Counted from the stretch's first letter, positions 34,026 to 42,199 are shown. The stretch: DNA of 43,157 bases from Hyphococcus sp. (GCA_028285645.1 JANQOV010000039.1:1-43157), one strand, 5' to 3'. Made by a program: numbers and translations. The notes: a model not told the origin generated them from the letters alone.

Positions 34026-34618
34026 GCCCCAATGTCCTTGTCCTTCTTCTCCAAAAACTCCCGTAGTTTAGCAACGCCAAGTCTGATGCGGGACTTAGCG
34101 GTGCCGACCGGAATCCCCAATTGTTGGGCGACCTCCGTATGCGAACGACCTGAGATAAACGCCAGACGAATTGTCTCGCGTTGGTCTTCAGGCAATGTTT
34201 CAAGCGCCTCGTAAAGGCTTGCCGCCTGCTCGTTCTGATCAAGAAGATCATCTTGAAGCGGCGGCGCGTCCGGCGCTGCCGCCGGGTCTGTCATATCCGG
34301 CGTTGGCCTCGTCTCGCGCCGCAAGAGATCGATTTTTTTGTTGCGCGAAATGGCGAACAGCCAGCTTGAGACGGTGGCTTTCTTGGGGTCATATAGGTGA
34401 GACTTCCGCCAGATCGCGATGAATGTCTCTTGGGTGATCTCTTCGGCCATCTCGGCTGTAACGCCGGCGCCCATGACAAATCCTTTCACGCGCGGCGCAT
34501 AATGATCAAACAACCGTGCGAAGGCCGCCTGGTCGCGCCGCGTCTTAATGGCGTGCATTTCCCTGGCCCAATGATCAACAACTTCGCCAGCCGCCTTTTG
34601 CGATTTTCCTGCGTTCAT
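34022..34618 (-). CDS. rpoE: ECF sigma factor, RpoE/ECF11 type (photo-oxidative stress)
   Basis: A 198-residue ECF sigma factor. Region 2 is seen in AFARLFDHYAPRVKGFVMG, ITQETFIAIWRKSHLYDPKKA and SSWLFAISRNKKIDLLRRE. Region 4 is seen in LPEDQRETIRLAFISGRSH and TEVAQQLGIPVGTAKSRIRLG. Pairing with a ChrR anti-sigma places it in the singlet-oxygen response group. The frame is open upstream to GTG 34744, but a TGATCC promoter element lies inside that extension, so ATG 34618 (or 34696) is preferred; 198 residues also fits the family. Confidence 0.9.
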   Translation of the reverse strand: MNAGKSQKAAGEVVDHWAREMHAIKTRRDQAAFARLFDHYAPRVKGFVMGAGVTAEMAEEITQETFIAIWRKSHLYDPKKATVSSWLFAISRNKKIDLLRRETRPTPDMTDPAAAPDAPPLQDDLLDQNEQAASLYEALETLPEDQRETIRLAFISGRSHTEVAQQLGIPVGTAKSRIRLGVAKLREFLEKKDKDIGA

Positions 34619-34713
34619 AGAGGGTTGCCGCAGATCCAAGACGATCTGCCGTTGAGACGGCCTCTGAATGGCCAAAGAGCCAATGGTGCTTTGCATATCA
34701 GGTAGTACGAATG

Positions 34714-34743
34714 CATTGGCAAACTGGTTCAGTCTTGGGATCA
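34714..34743 (-). promoter_or_regulatory. Candidate ECF11-type promoter for rpoE-chrR (autoregulation)
   Basis: On the minus strand TGATCC (34743-34738) is followed after 18 nt by CCAATG (34719-34714). TGATCC is the -35 element known for RpoE/ChrR regulons. The -10 is weaker than at the divergent operon. Predicted transcription would begin near 34707, downstream of the longest possible sigma start. Confidence 0.5.
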
Positions 34744-34855
34744 CTTTGCTGTCGAGCGATCACGGAGGCGCTGCAAACGCCCGATCGGCCGGTGTTTTTT
34801 AACGTTTCTTTTCATTGCATGGGCCGGGCATCGGCTCAATCGTTAAATTTTTAAG

Positions 34856-34885
34856 TGATCCGCTCTGGAAGCGGGGCCGTAATGC
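34856..34885 (+). promoter_or_regulatory. Candidate ECF11-type promoter for the five-gene operon
   Basis: TGATCC (34856-34861), an 18-nt spacer, then TAATGC (34880-34885), 28 bp before ATG 34914. It fits the RpoE consensus of TGATCC and a TA-rich -10 at this spacing, and places the oxidoreductase-CFA operon under the adjacent sigma factor. Confidence 0.62.
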
Positions 34886-34913
34886 CCAGAAGCAAGTAGA
34901 TTAAGAGCAATAC

Positions 34914-36227
34914 ATGCCGTTTGAAGCTGCGACCGCGCCGCAAGAGCTTGGACGACGTCAGTCGATCGCCATAATCGGGGCCGGAATTTCCGGCCTTGCC
35001 GCCGCCTATTACGTCTTTCCTTATCACAAAGTAACTCTGTTTGAGGCCGAACCGCGCCTTGGCGGCCACGCCCGCACCCTTCTCGCCGGACGCAAGCGCG
35101 AAATCCCCGTCGATACGGGCTTCATGGTGTTCAATGATCAGAATTATCCGCTTTTGAACGCCCTGTTTGACGATATAGGTGCGCCGGTCAAATCGACAAA
35201 CATGTCGTTCGCGGTGAGCCTTGATGGCGGCGCTTTCGAATATGGTTTGCACAATCCCAAGCGCCTATTGGCCGATCCTTCAAACGCCTTGCGCCCGGCC
35301 TTCTGGCGCATGCTCTCCGATATTATTCGGTTCAACAAGCGCGCAGAAGAGTTTATCGATGAAACCTCGATGAGCCTTGGGGAAGCGCTCGATCAATTGA
35401 ATGTGTCCGAGGCTTTTCGTCAGCGATATCTGTTTCCGCTGGCCGGCGCCATTTGGAGCACGCCGACGGAGGAAATGTTGGCGTTCCCGGCGTCGACATT
35501 GATCCGTTTCTTTCGCAATCACTCGTTACTTTCAGCGCTGGAAAACCCGCAATGGCGCACTGTCGATGGCGGTTCGCGGGAATATGTTGCGCGCCTTGAG
35601 CAACGCCTTAAGGGCGCGGGCTGCGACATCCGCGTTGGCGCGCCGGTTGAGGCTGTTCGCCGCAATGCGTCGGGCGTAGCGGTAAAATTGCATGGGTCAG
35701 AAGAGCAGCGCTTTGATCAAGTTGTTTTCGCCTGTCACTCCGATCAGGTGCTGAAACTCTTAAGCGACGCAGACAAGAATGAACGCGAGATTCTTGGCGC
35801 CATGCGCTACCGTCCGAACCGCGTCATTTTGCACGGGGACACGAGCAGAATGCCAAAACGGCGCTCTTGCTGGTCAAGCTGGAATTATCTCGGCGCAAGC
35901 GACAAGACAGCGCCGAATAATTCATTTACCTATTGGATGAATTTGCTGCAGGGCTTGCCCGCCGACGAGCAGATATTTGTAAGTCTTAACCCGAACGGGC
36001 CGATCCGCGACGAACTCATCTACGACGAGACGACGCTAGCTCACCCGGTTTTCGACTTGCCCGCCCTTGAAGCGCAAAAGCGCCTGCCGGAATTACAAGG
36101 CGTTCGGAACAGCTGGTTTTGCGGCGCCTATGCACGGTATGGCTTTCACGAAGACGGTATCGATAGCGCCGCGAAGGTCGCTGAGAGCCTAAATGAGTCC
36201 GCAGCGTTGCAGGGAAGCGCGCAATGA
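34914..36227 (+). CDS. FAD-dependent amine oxidase-like oxidoreductase
   Basis: A 437-residue flavoprotein with the dinucleotide-binding motif IAIIGAGISGLAAAYY (residues 18-33), EAEPRLGGHARTL as the ribose-binding Glu region, and a C-terminal FCGAYARYGFHEDGIDSA that closes the FAD site. It matches the NAD(P)-binding/amine-oxidase proteins found with DUF1365 and CFA-synthase genes in many proteobacteria, where the set modifies membrane fatty acids under light and oxidative stress. First gene after the candidate ECF promoter; its stop overlaps the next start (ATGA). Confidence 0.9.
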   Translation: MPFEAATAPQELGRRQSIAIIGAGISGLAAAYYVFPYHKVTLFEAEPRLGGHARTLLAGRKREIPVDTGFMVFNDQNYPLLNALFDDIGAPVKSTNMSFAVSLDGGAFEYGLHNPKRLLADPSNALRPAFWRMLSDIIRFNKRAEEFIDETSMSLGEALDQLNVSEAFRQRYLFPLAGAIWSTPTEEMLAFPASTLIRFFRNHSLLSALENPQWRTVDGGSREYVARLEQRLKGAGCDIRVGAPVEAVRRNASGVAVKLHGSEEQRFDQVVFACHSDQVLKLLSDADKNEREILGAMRYRPNRVILHGDTSRMPKRRSCWSSWNYLGASDKTAPNNSFTYWMNLLQGLPADEQIFVSLNPNGPIRDELIYDETTLAHPVFDLPALEAQKRLPELQGVRNSWFCGAYARYGFHEDGIDSAAKVAESLNESAALQGSAQ

Positions 36228-36982
36228 CCGCGCCCTTATTCGTCAGGGCGTCAACATTCCATGGTCGGCGCGGCGGTCCGACCAATGACTTCCGCTATGA
36301 CGCAGATTTTGTTCTCTTGCCGATGGGTCAAACCATCAAGGACACGGTGCGACTATTTTCTGTGGAGCGGCGAAATCTCTTTTCCTTTCGCCACAGCGAT
36401 CATGGGGATGGCGAAGGGAAAGCCGATGCATGGGCGAAGGCGATCATCGACGATCATGATTTGACTGAGATTTGCGACGGCGAAACGTGGCTTCTGACGC
36501 AGCCGCGGTGTTTTGGCTTTGCGTTCAATCCGGTGAGTTTTTGGTTTTTTCTTGATTGCGATGGTGAACTGCGAGCGGTTTTGGCTGAAGTCAATAACAC
36601 GTTCGGCGATCGCCATATCTACTTGTGCCGCCATTCCGATGGACGGCCCATCACATCGCAAGATCGCATCCGGGCCGACAAAGTATTTCATGTCTCGCCC
36701 TTTCAGAAAGTTGCGGGCGCTTATCATTTTCGTTTTCATTTTAGCAAAGATCGTATTGGCGCTTGGATTGATTTTCGCGACGGCGAAAATGGTCTTTATG
36801 CGACCGTAACCGGATCTGTTGAAGAAATGACGGATCGAGAACTTGCCGCATCCGCGCTGCGCCTGCCTTTTGGCGCTTTGCGCGTTTTGTCACTCATTCA
36901 TTGGCAGGCGCTCAAACTGAAACTGAAGGGCGCCGAATATCTTAGGCGTCCCGCGCCGCCGAAAGAGCAGGTGACGACGTGA
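36224..36982 (+). CDS. DUF1365 family protein
   Basis: A 252-residue protein recognised as DUF1365 from the ordered motifs FVRASTFHGRR, FRYDADFVLLP, LLTQPRCFGFAFNPVSFWFF, VLAEVNNTFGDRHIYL, VFHVSPFQKVAGAYHFRF and LIHWQALKLKLKGAEYLRRP. Its biochemical role is unknown, but it co-occurs almost invariably with an FAD oxidoreductase and a CFA-synthase-like methyltransferase, as here. It overlaps both neighbours by 4 bp, implying translational coupling. Confidence 0.93.
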   Translation: MTAPLFVRASTFHGRRGGPTNDFRYDADFVLLPMGQTIKDTVRLFSVERRNLFSFRHSDHGDGEGKADAWAKAIIDDHDLTEICDGETWLLTQPRCFGFAFNPVSFWFFLDCDGELRAVLAEVNNTFGDRHIYLCRHSDGRPITSQDRIRADKVFHVSPFQKVAGAYHFRFHFSKDRIGAWIDFRDGENGLYATVTGSVEEMTDRELAASALRLPFGALRVLSLIHWQALKLKLKGAEYLRRPAPPKEQVTT

Positions 36983-38130
36983 TCAGCGATCCGCGGGCAT
37001 ACGCCTTTTTCAAAATTTGCGAGAGCATCGAAGTTGGCTCGGTGCATGTTACCGATCCGAATGGAAAGCGCTTGAGTTTTGGCGACGGCGCGCCGTCAGG
37101 CGAGTTGATCGTCCATGATTGGCGTTTCGTCGCCGCAACGCTTCAGCGCGGCGATATTGGTTTTGGCGAATCCTATACGGATGGTTGGTGGGAAAGCCCC
37201 GATCTTGAAGCTTTGATCGAAGTCGTACTGGCAAATGACGCATCGCTCAATCAGATTGCCGCCGGGTCCTTTTGGTCGCGTCTTGGGTTTTTGCTCAGCA
37301 ACCGATTTTTGAGGCGCAACAACCGAAGCGGCAGCCGAAAGAATATTCGCGCGCATTATGATGTCGGGAATGAATTTTATTCGATCTGGCTTGACGATAC
37401 GATGACCTATTCCAGCGCTGTCTTCGCTGACGATGGTGAAACGCTCATAAGCGCACAGCATCGTAAATATGATCGATTGCTTGGCTGCGCGCCGGGCGAG
37501 CGGGTGCTTGAGGTCGGTTGCGGCTGGGGAGGACTTGCCGAACGCGCCGCTGATCAGGGCCGCGACGTCACGGCGATCACGGTCTCCCCGGCTCAACAGG
37601 AATTCGCTGCAAAGCGCCTTGGCGCACGCGCAGACATCAAGCTGCAGGATTATCGCGACGTTGACGGTAAATTTGATTCCATCATTTCCATAGAGATGAT
37701 CGAAGCTGTCGGCGAACGGTATTGGCCGGTATATTTTTCAACGCTGAAGAAACGTCTCGCCGATGGCGGGCGCGCTGCGGTACAGGCGATTATCGTTGAG
37801 GATGATGCTTTTGAGCGTTATCGAACGCGATCGGACTATATTCGTCAGTATACCTTTCCGGGAGGGATGTTGTTGTCGCCCAGGGCTATCCAATCGCAGG
37901 CCGCAAAGGCCGGTCTTGCGGTTGGAGAGTTCTTTCGGTTCGGGACGGATTACGCGAAAACGCTGCGGATTTGGCGTGCACGATTTGATGAAAACGAAGA
38001 GAAGATTCGCGCCCTCGGCTACGATGACAGCTTCATTCGCAGCTGGCGATATTATCTGAATATCTGCGCGGCTGCATTCGCTGGCAATCGTCGCACCAAT
38101 GTTGTCCAAGTGGAGTTAAGTCATGCGTAA
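36979..38130 (+). CDS. Cyclopropane-fatty-acyl-phospholipid synthase family SAM-dependent methyltransferase
   Basis: A 383-residue enzyme. SAM binding is visible in RVLEVGCGWGGLAERAA, with upstream AHYDVGNEFYSIWLDDTMTYS and downstream SIEMIEAVGERYWPVYF, SDYIRQYTFPGGMLLS and RIWRARFDENEEKIRALGY, all CFA-synthase family signatures. It would transfer a methyl or methylene group to unsaturated acyl chains in membrane phospholipids. In Rhodobacter, RpoE-controlled relatives take part in furan fatty acid formation; which product is made here cannot be told. The start is GTG 36979 overlapping the DUF1365 stop, and the end overlaps the next gene by 8 bp. Confidence 0.94.
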   Translation: MISDPRAYAFFKICESIEVGSVHVTDPNGKRLSFGDGAPSGELIVHDWRFVAATLQRGDIGFGESYTDGWWESPDLEALIEVVLANDASLNQIAAGSFWSRLGFLLSNRFLRRNNRSGSRKNIRAHYDVGNEFYSIWLDDTMTYSSAVFADDGETLISAQHRKYDRLLGCAPGERVLEVGCGWGGLAERAADQGRDVTAITVSPAQQEFAAKRLGARADIKLQDYRDVDGKFDSIISIEMIEAVGERYWPVYFSTLKKRLADGGRAAVQAIIVEDDAFERYRTRSDYIRQYTFPGGMLLSPRAIQSQAAKAGLAVGEFFRFGTDYAKTLRIWRARFDENEEKIRALGYDDSFIRSWRYYLNICAAAFAGNRRTNVVQVELSHA

Positions 38131-38638
38131 ACCCCTGGCGTTTGCCTTTATCTGGTTGGCCACTTGCGCCATGACGGCGCCCCAAGAAGTGCGCGAGCTC
38201 ATGCCGGAGGCGCAGCTCTCCGGCGAAGCGACCTATCGGGCTGCGTTTTTTAAACTTTATCACGCCGCTTTATGGACGGAGCCGCCTGCTTACTCACCTG
38301 ACAATCGATTTGCGCTGTCGCTAGAATATAAGCGCGGCTTTTCCGCGGAGCGATTGGCGAATGCGTCGATCGTCGAAATGGCGCGCATAACCGGCCAAGA
38401 TGAAGATATGTTTGAACCTATCCGCGCGCCGTTGACCGAATGCTTTGCCGATGTTGAGCGTGGCGATCGGATCACGGGCGTTGCGCTGGGACCAGACACG
38501 GCGGCCTTTTATTTTAATGGCGAGAAGCGCTGCGATCTTGAATGGCCGAGCCTGCGGCTGGCGTTTTTCGGCATTTGGTTGAGCGATGAATCGCGTGCGC
38601 CGGAAAAGGCGGCAATCCTTCGCGGCGTTGACGGATAA
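38123..38638 (+). CDS. Chalcone isomerase-like exported protein
   Basis: A 171-residue protein with a signal peptide (LAFAFIWLATCAMTAPQ). The mature part shows the chalcone-isomerase-like pattern of small bacterial proteins linked to CFA operons: LSGEATYRAAFFKLYHAALWTE, FALSLEYKRGFSAERLANASIVEM, FADVERGDRITGVAL and LAFFGIWLSDESRAP. It probably sits in the periplasm and binds a lipid; no enzymatic role is known for this group. It overlaps the CFA-synthase gene. Confidence 0.8.
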   Translation: MRKPLAFAFIWLATCAMTAPQEVRELMPEAQLSGEATYRAAFFKLYHAALWTEPPAYSPDNRFALSLEYKRGFSAERLANASIVEMARITGQDEDMFEPIRAPLTECFADVERGDRITGVALGPDTAAFYFNGEKRCDLEWPSLRLAFFGIWLSDESRAPEKAAILRGVDG

Positions 38639-38644
38639 ACAAGT

Positions 38645-39892
38645 GTGAGCGAGCAAAAGGTTCGCCGTAGCGCGCTATTTCGCTATGCAATGTTTGGTTC
38701 AGCGATCGCTTTCGCGGGCCCGCCAATCTACATTCACGCGCCAAGATTTTACGCCGATGTGCATGCGCTTGACCTCGCAGTGATTGGTGCTGTGTTGCTA
38801 GCCGTTCGCGCGATTGACTTTATTCAGGACCCGCTTCTGGGCGTTTTTGTCGAACGCTACCCCGATCGCAGGCGCGAGCTTGCGCTGTTGTTTTCTGCTG
38901 TTCTCGGGTTGGGTGTCGCCATGTTGTTCGCGCCGGAAGCGCCGATCGCCGCCCATTGGCAATTAGCGTTAGCTTCGGTTGTGGTCTTTACCGGGTTTAG
39001 CGGCTTGCAGATCCTTTATTATAGCACTGGCGTCGGATTGGGCCGCGCCAATAACGGTGATCACGCTCATGTGGCGGCTTGGCGCGAAGCAGGGATCTTA
39101 ATGGGCGTTTGCGCGGCTTCTGCTGCGCCGACGTTAATTAGCGCTGATCCGCGCATTAGTTACAGCATCTACAGCGCGGTGTTTGTGGTTTACCTCGCGA
39201 TCGCGTTTGTCTTGATGCGAAACGTATGGCCGCTCGGCGCCGCCGCGCCGTCAACACAAAGTGGTTTTCTTTCGCTCCTGAAAGACGAACGGCTGCGCCG
39301 AATTTTCCTTATTGGTCTTTTGAATACGCTGCCGGTTGGCATTACGTCGACTTTGTTTCTGTTTTATGTGGGTGATCGGTTGGCGGCGCCGGAGCTGGCG
39401 GGCGTTCTCCTTCTTGTCTTTTTTCTTTGTGCTGGGATAAGCGCGCCACTCTGGGCGCGGCTGGCGAAACGGGTCGGGATGCGGCCTGCGCTGATGATCG
39501 GCATGGCGCTGTCGATCGTTACGTTTGCCTTTGCTATTCCGCTCAGTGAAGGCGATGCGCTTAAATTTGCAATTGTCTCTGCTGCGTCTGGCGCCGCGAT
39601 CGGCGCGGACCTTACGCTGATGCCGGCGATTTTGTCGTCAAGACTACAGGCGATGGGCGCCGGGGCCGGCCGCGCATTTGGCTTGTGGGGCTTTCTTACA
39701 AAAGCTTCGCTGGCGCTTGCCGCCGGGCTTGTCTTGCCGGCCTTGGCGGCGGCGGGATATGAGCCGGGCGCTGTGAATGAGAATGCAGCGCTTCGAACGC
39801 TTGCGCTCGCTTATGCAGGGATACCTTGTCTTTTAAAAACCCTTGCCCTGATCGCAGTCTATTTCTCTCACAATTTGGATGATCGCAAATGA
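38645..39892 (+). CDS. MFS-type transporter (GPH/melibiose-carrier-like)
   Basis: A 415-residue carrier with about 12 hydrophobic helices. The N-terminal AIDFIQDPLLGVFVERYPDR split around a loop is the typical motif of the glycoside-pentoside-cation symporter branch, and AAWREAGILMGVC and LLKDERLRRIFLIGLLNTLP follow the same family. Rhodobacter has a comparable sodium:galactoside-like carrier in its RpoE-dependent locus. The substrate may be a lipid precursor, not a sugar. GTG 38645 starts 6 bp after the previous stop. Last gene of the operon. Confidence 0.87.
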   Translation: MSEQKVRRSALFRYAMFGSAIAFAGPPIYIHAPRFYADVHALDLAVIGAVLLAVRAIDFIQDPLLGVFVERYPDRRRELALLFSAVLGLGVAMLFAPEAPIAAHWQLALASVVVFTGFSGLQILYYSTGVGLGRANNGDHAHVAAWREAGILMGVCAASAAPTLISADPRISYSIYSAVFVVYLAIAFVLMRNVWPLGAAAPSTQSGFLSLLKDERLRRIFLIGLLNTLPVGITSTLFLFYVGDRLAAPELAGVLLLVFFLCAGISAPLWARLAKRVGMRPALMIGMALSIVTFAFAIPLSEGDALKFAIVSAASGAAIGADLTLMPAILSSRLQAMGAGAGRAFGLWGFLTKASLALAAGLVLPALAAAGYEPGAVNENAALRTLALAYAGIPCLLKTLALIAVYFSHNLDDRK

Positions 39893-39895
39893 GAA

Positions 39896-39923
39896 AGCGG
39901 GACGATCCTGAGATCGCCCCGCT
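39896..39923 (-). terminator. Hairpin between convergent MFS and nhaA genes
   Basis: AGCGGGACGATC (39896-39907) pairs with GATCGCCCCGCT (39912-39923) with one mismatch and a 4-nt loop. On the minus strand it is followed by TTTCT, giving a moderate intrinsic terminator for nhaA. On the plus strand no T-run follows, but the hairpin sits four bases after the MFS stop and may serve both. Confidence 0.65.
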
Positions 39924-39947
39924 ATGATTGTTGAGAAGTAGTCTGCG

Positions 39948-41141
39948 CTACGCTGCCGCTGACACCTGTCTTGACTCGGCGAACGCCATTCTCAATACGG
40001 CGTAGCCAACGATGCCCGATGCGATTGATCCCATCAGCACGCCGAGGCGCACCTGATTGAGCACGTCAGCAGAGTCGAAGGCGAGCGTACCGATGAAAAG
40101 GCTCATGGTGAAGCCAACGCCGGTAAGACACGCAACGCCATAAACATGCATCCAGCCAATCCCTTTGGGCAGGCGCGCCAGCTTGAGCGATACGGCAAGG
40201 AAGGACAGCGCCATCACGCCAATTTGTTTGCCGAAGAACAGGCCAAGCGCAACGCCGAGCGTTACCGGCGTCACCAGAGAGGCGAGCGACAGGCCCGCGA
40301 ACGACACGCCCGCATTAGCGAAGGCGAAAATCGGAAGCACCATATAGGCGACCCATGGGTGCAGATCATGCTCCAGCTTGTGCAGAGGCGATTGATCGCT
40401 GCCACGCTCGCCGCGCATTGGGATTGTCAGCGCGATCATGACGCCAGCGAGGGTTGCGTGGACGCCGGATTTCAACACCGCCGTCCAGACAATGGCGCCA
40501 ATCAGGACATAGGGCGTTATGGTCTTTATGCCGAAGCGATTAAGACCGACCAGCGCGGCGAACCCGACGGCCGCGATCGAAAGCGCCATCATGGAAAGGT
40601 CGCCAGTGTAGAACAAGGCGATGATGACGATCGCGCCAAGGTCGTCGATGATGGCGACCGCCAGCAAGAGCACCTTGAGCGATACCGGAACGCGACTGCC
40701 GAGCAGCGCAAGAATGCCAAGCGCGAATGCAATGTCAGTGGCGGCGGGAATCGCCCAGCCCGAGAGAGTCTCAGGGCTGCCCCAGTTGATCCAGGCATAA
40801 ATCAGCGCAGGCGCAGCCATACCGCCGATCGCTGCGAAAATCGGCAGCGCGGCCTTGTCAAAACTTGAAAGTTCGCCTTCGAGAATTTCCCGTTTGATCT
40901 CAAGCCCGACAAGGAAAAAGAACACCGCCATCAACCCGTCATTGATCCAAAGGAGCAATGGCTTTGCGATCTCCAGCGCGCCGATTTGGACGGCGACAGG
41001 GGTTGATAAAAGCGCGCCATAAAGCGGCGACAAAAACGTGTTGTTAGCGATCAACGCCAACAGCGCCGCCATCATCAAAAGAATGCCGGCAGAGGCTTCC
41101 AGCCTCAGAAAATCCTGAATCTTTGCTACAATCTTAGCCAT
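39948..41141 (-). CDS. nhaA: Na+/H+ antiporter NhaA
   Basis: A 397-residue antiporter closely following the E. coli protein in outline: FLRLEASAGILLM, LLLWINDGLMAVFFFLVGLEIKRE, GWAIPAATDIAFALGILALLGSRVP, the ion-binding Asp pair in VAIIDDLGAIVIIALFYT, TAVLKSGVHATLAGV, HPWVAYMVLPIFAFANAGVS and GVGFTMSLFIG. It exchanges sodium for protons across the inner membrane, for pH and salt homeostasis. ATG 41141 is preferred to ATG 41189 because it matches the usual N terminus and leaves a strong hairpin in the leader, not in the coding part. Confidence 0.95.
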   Translation of the reverse strand: MAKIVAKIQDFLRLEASAGILLMMAALLALIANNTFLSPLYGALLSTPVAVQIGALEIAKPLLLWINDGLMAVFFFLVGLEIKREILEGELSSFDKAALPIFAAIGGMAAPALIYAWINWGSPETLSGWAIPAATDIAFALGILALLGSRVPVSLKVLLLAVAIIDDLGAIVIIALFYTGDLSMMALSIAAVGFAALVGLNRFGIKTITPYVLIGAIVWTAVLKSGVHATLAGVMIALTIPMRGERGSDQSPLHKLEHDLHPWVAYMVLPIFAFANAGVSFAGLSLASLVTPVTLGVALGLFFGKQIGVMALSFLAVSLKLARLPKGIGWMHVYGVACLTGVGFTMSLFIGTLAFDSADVLNQVRLGVLMGSIASGIVGYAVLRMAFAESRQVSAAA

Positions 41142-41157
41142 TTCAAATACACCCCTT

Positions 41158-41224
41158 GGCGCAGCCCTTGCTGCGCCTTTGTTCGTCATTGTGATTACCA
41201 GGCAGCGCGGCCGTCACACCGCGC
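41158..41224 (-). promoter_or_regulatory. Structured 5' leader of nhaA (candidate RNA regulator)
   Basis: Two perfect stems lie upstream of the preferred nhaA start: GCGCGG/CCGCGC (41205-41224) and, closer to the gene, an 8-bp stem GGCGCAGC-AAGG-GCTGCGCC (41177-41158) directly followed by the AAGGGG ribosome site. Sodium-linked nhaA RNA motifs are known in several bacterial groups. This leader has a compatible layout, but I cannot match it to a defined motif. Confidence 0.42.
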
Positions 41225-41240
41225 AGATTCGTTTGGCGTG

Positions 41241-41663
41241 CTACGCAGCGCGCCCGATCGAAGAAACGGTTTCCCATTTTGCAATGGGGCTTAGGAGCGT
41301 GCGCAGATTAGATTCAAAATGCACTCGTTCCGCTTTCGGACCGTGATAGATGAAGCGACAATAAACGCAGCTTTCGCCGTCGTTTTGGTAATAAGCGGGA
41401 ACCGCCTCAACCAATTCAAACGGGCCCCAGTCCGACGCACTGCATACGCGATTGCGCAACTCATGAACGCTGCCGCTCCAATGAGCGATGACTTCGAGAT
41501 TCCGATAATCATCTTGGTCATCGGCGTTCCGTTCAGGAACGCCTTTCAGGCCGCCTTCGCGTTTGATTTCAGCACGGCGCGCTTGTTGTTCGTTTTCGAC
41601 ACGCGCGGAAGCGGTTGTCGTGTTTCGAACTCGGTTAATCGTTACAGGCGCGGCGTCAAACAT
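41241..41663 (-). CDS. Hypothetical cytoplasmic protein
   Basis: A 140-residue protein of no recognised family. The first 50 residues are charged and coil-prone (ENEQQARRAEIKREGGLKG). The rest is mixed alpha/beta with three Cys (RVCSASDWG and ESCVYCRFIYHG), aromatic residues and a conserved-looking LEVIAHWSGSVHEL. No signal peptide. ATG 41663 is chosen because GGAGG lies 5 nt upstream; GTG 41684 and ATG 41675 are possible. Two symmetrical operator-like elements lie 70-135 bp upstream, so it is probably a regulated single gene. Confidence 0.65.
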   Translation of the reverse strand: MFDAAPVTINRVRNTTTASARVENEQQARRAEIKREGGLKGVPERNADDQDDYRNLEVIAHWSGSVHELRNRVCSASDWGPFELVEAVPAYYQNDGESCVYCRFIYHGPKAERVHFESNLRTLLSPIAKWETVSSIGRAA

Positions 41664-41733
41664 CAGGACCTCCATGGTCGTCACTACTTGACGCGCAAGC
41701 TAGGGAAGGCAGCCAAAGTATTGAAGAAGGACT

Positions 41734-41796
41734 TTCGATAGAATTTTTCTATTGAATAAATTAAACAATGGATTTCGATAGTTTTGTCCTATTGAA
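41734..41796. promoter_or_regulatory. Two identically built dyads (TTCGATAG-N7-CTATTGAA), 40 bp apart
   Basis: Dyad 1 is 41734-41756 and dyad 2 is 41774-41796. Each has arms TTCGATAG and CTATTGAA (one mismatch from perfect symmetry) with a 7-nt AT-rich spacer, followed by TAAA. The repeat period is exactly 40 bp, close to four helical turns. They lie upstream of the hypothetical gene on the minus strand. The regulator is unknown. Confidence 0.6.
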
Positions 41797-41991
41797 TAAA
41801 ATGCCGAATATTTTTGTTCGCGTGATCGCTTGGGTCGGCTTGCTTTTATCCGACGGTATGCTGCGACCGCTGCAACGAGCGCAGCGCGACAATAGAAAAA
41901 AGCTATTACATTTTTAAATTCTGATCGATTGAACTTGGTCGACCGGTTCTTATCTACCCCTCGTAACCAATGAACAGAAAGGAAAACAGAA

Positions 41992-42069
41992 ATGATCCGC
42001 GTTGCTAGCATTAGTGTGGTTGGCATTATCGCCGTCGGTTATTTCGCCGCGGTCGCCGCCTTGGTCTAG
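41992..42069 (+). CDS. 25-residue single-pass membrane miniprotein
   Basis: ATG 41992 to TAG 42069 encodes 25 residues (MIRVASISVVGIIAVGYFAA then VAALV). One positive residue precedes an unbroken hydrophobic helix, the look of a small inner-membrane protein with its N terminus inside. A ribosome site (AAAGGA) lies about 8-9 nt upstream and a strong intrinsic terminator follows 35 nt after the stop, so it is a self-contained gene. It is too short for most gene finders. Function unknown; such miniproteins often tune a transporter or stress enzyme. Confidence 0.6.
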   Translation: MIRVASISVVGIIAVGYFAAVAALV

Positions 42070-42104
42070 GGAGGCGCTTTATCCGACCAAAACACAAACA
42101 GTGA

Positions 42105-42148
42105 CCGGCGTCTTCGTTCTGAACCGGCGACGACGCCGGATTTTTTTT
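42105..42148 (+). terminator. Intrinsic terminator after the miniprotein
   Basis: CCGGCGTC (42105-42112) pairs perfectly with GACGCCGG (42132-42139) and is followed by A and eight T (42141-42148). This is the clearest intrinsic terminator in the window and ends the 25-codon transcript. Confidence 0.85.
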
Positions 42149-42199
42149 GCCTTCATGAAATTTGATGTGTAAGACCAATTTTTCATTAACCATACTTTC

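Noticed and set aside
34619-34744. Longer N terminus for the ECF sigma factor
   Set aside because: A TGATCC promoter element overlaps it and ECF sigma factors do not normally carry such an extension.
40146-40868. 240-codon plus-strand frame inside nhaA
   Set aside because: Antisense shadow; Arg/His/Gln-rich low-complexity product with no ribosome site or family.
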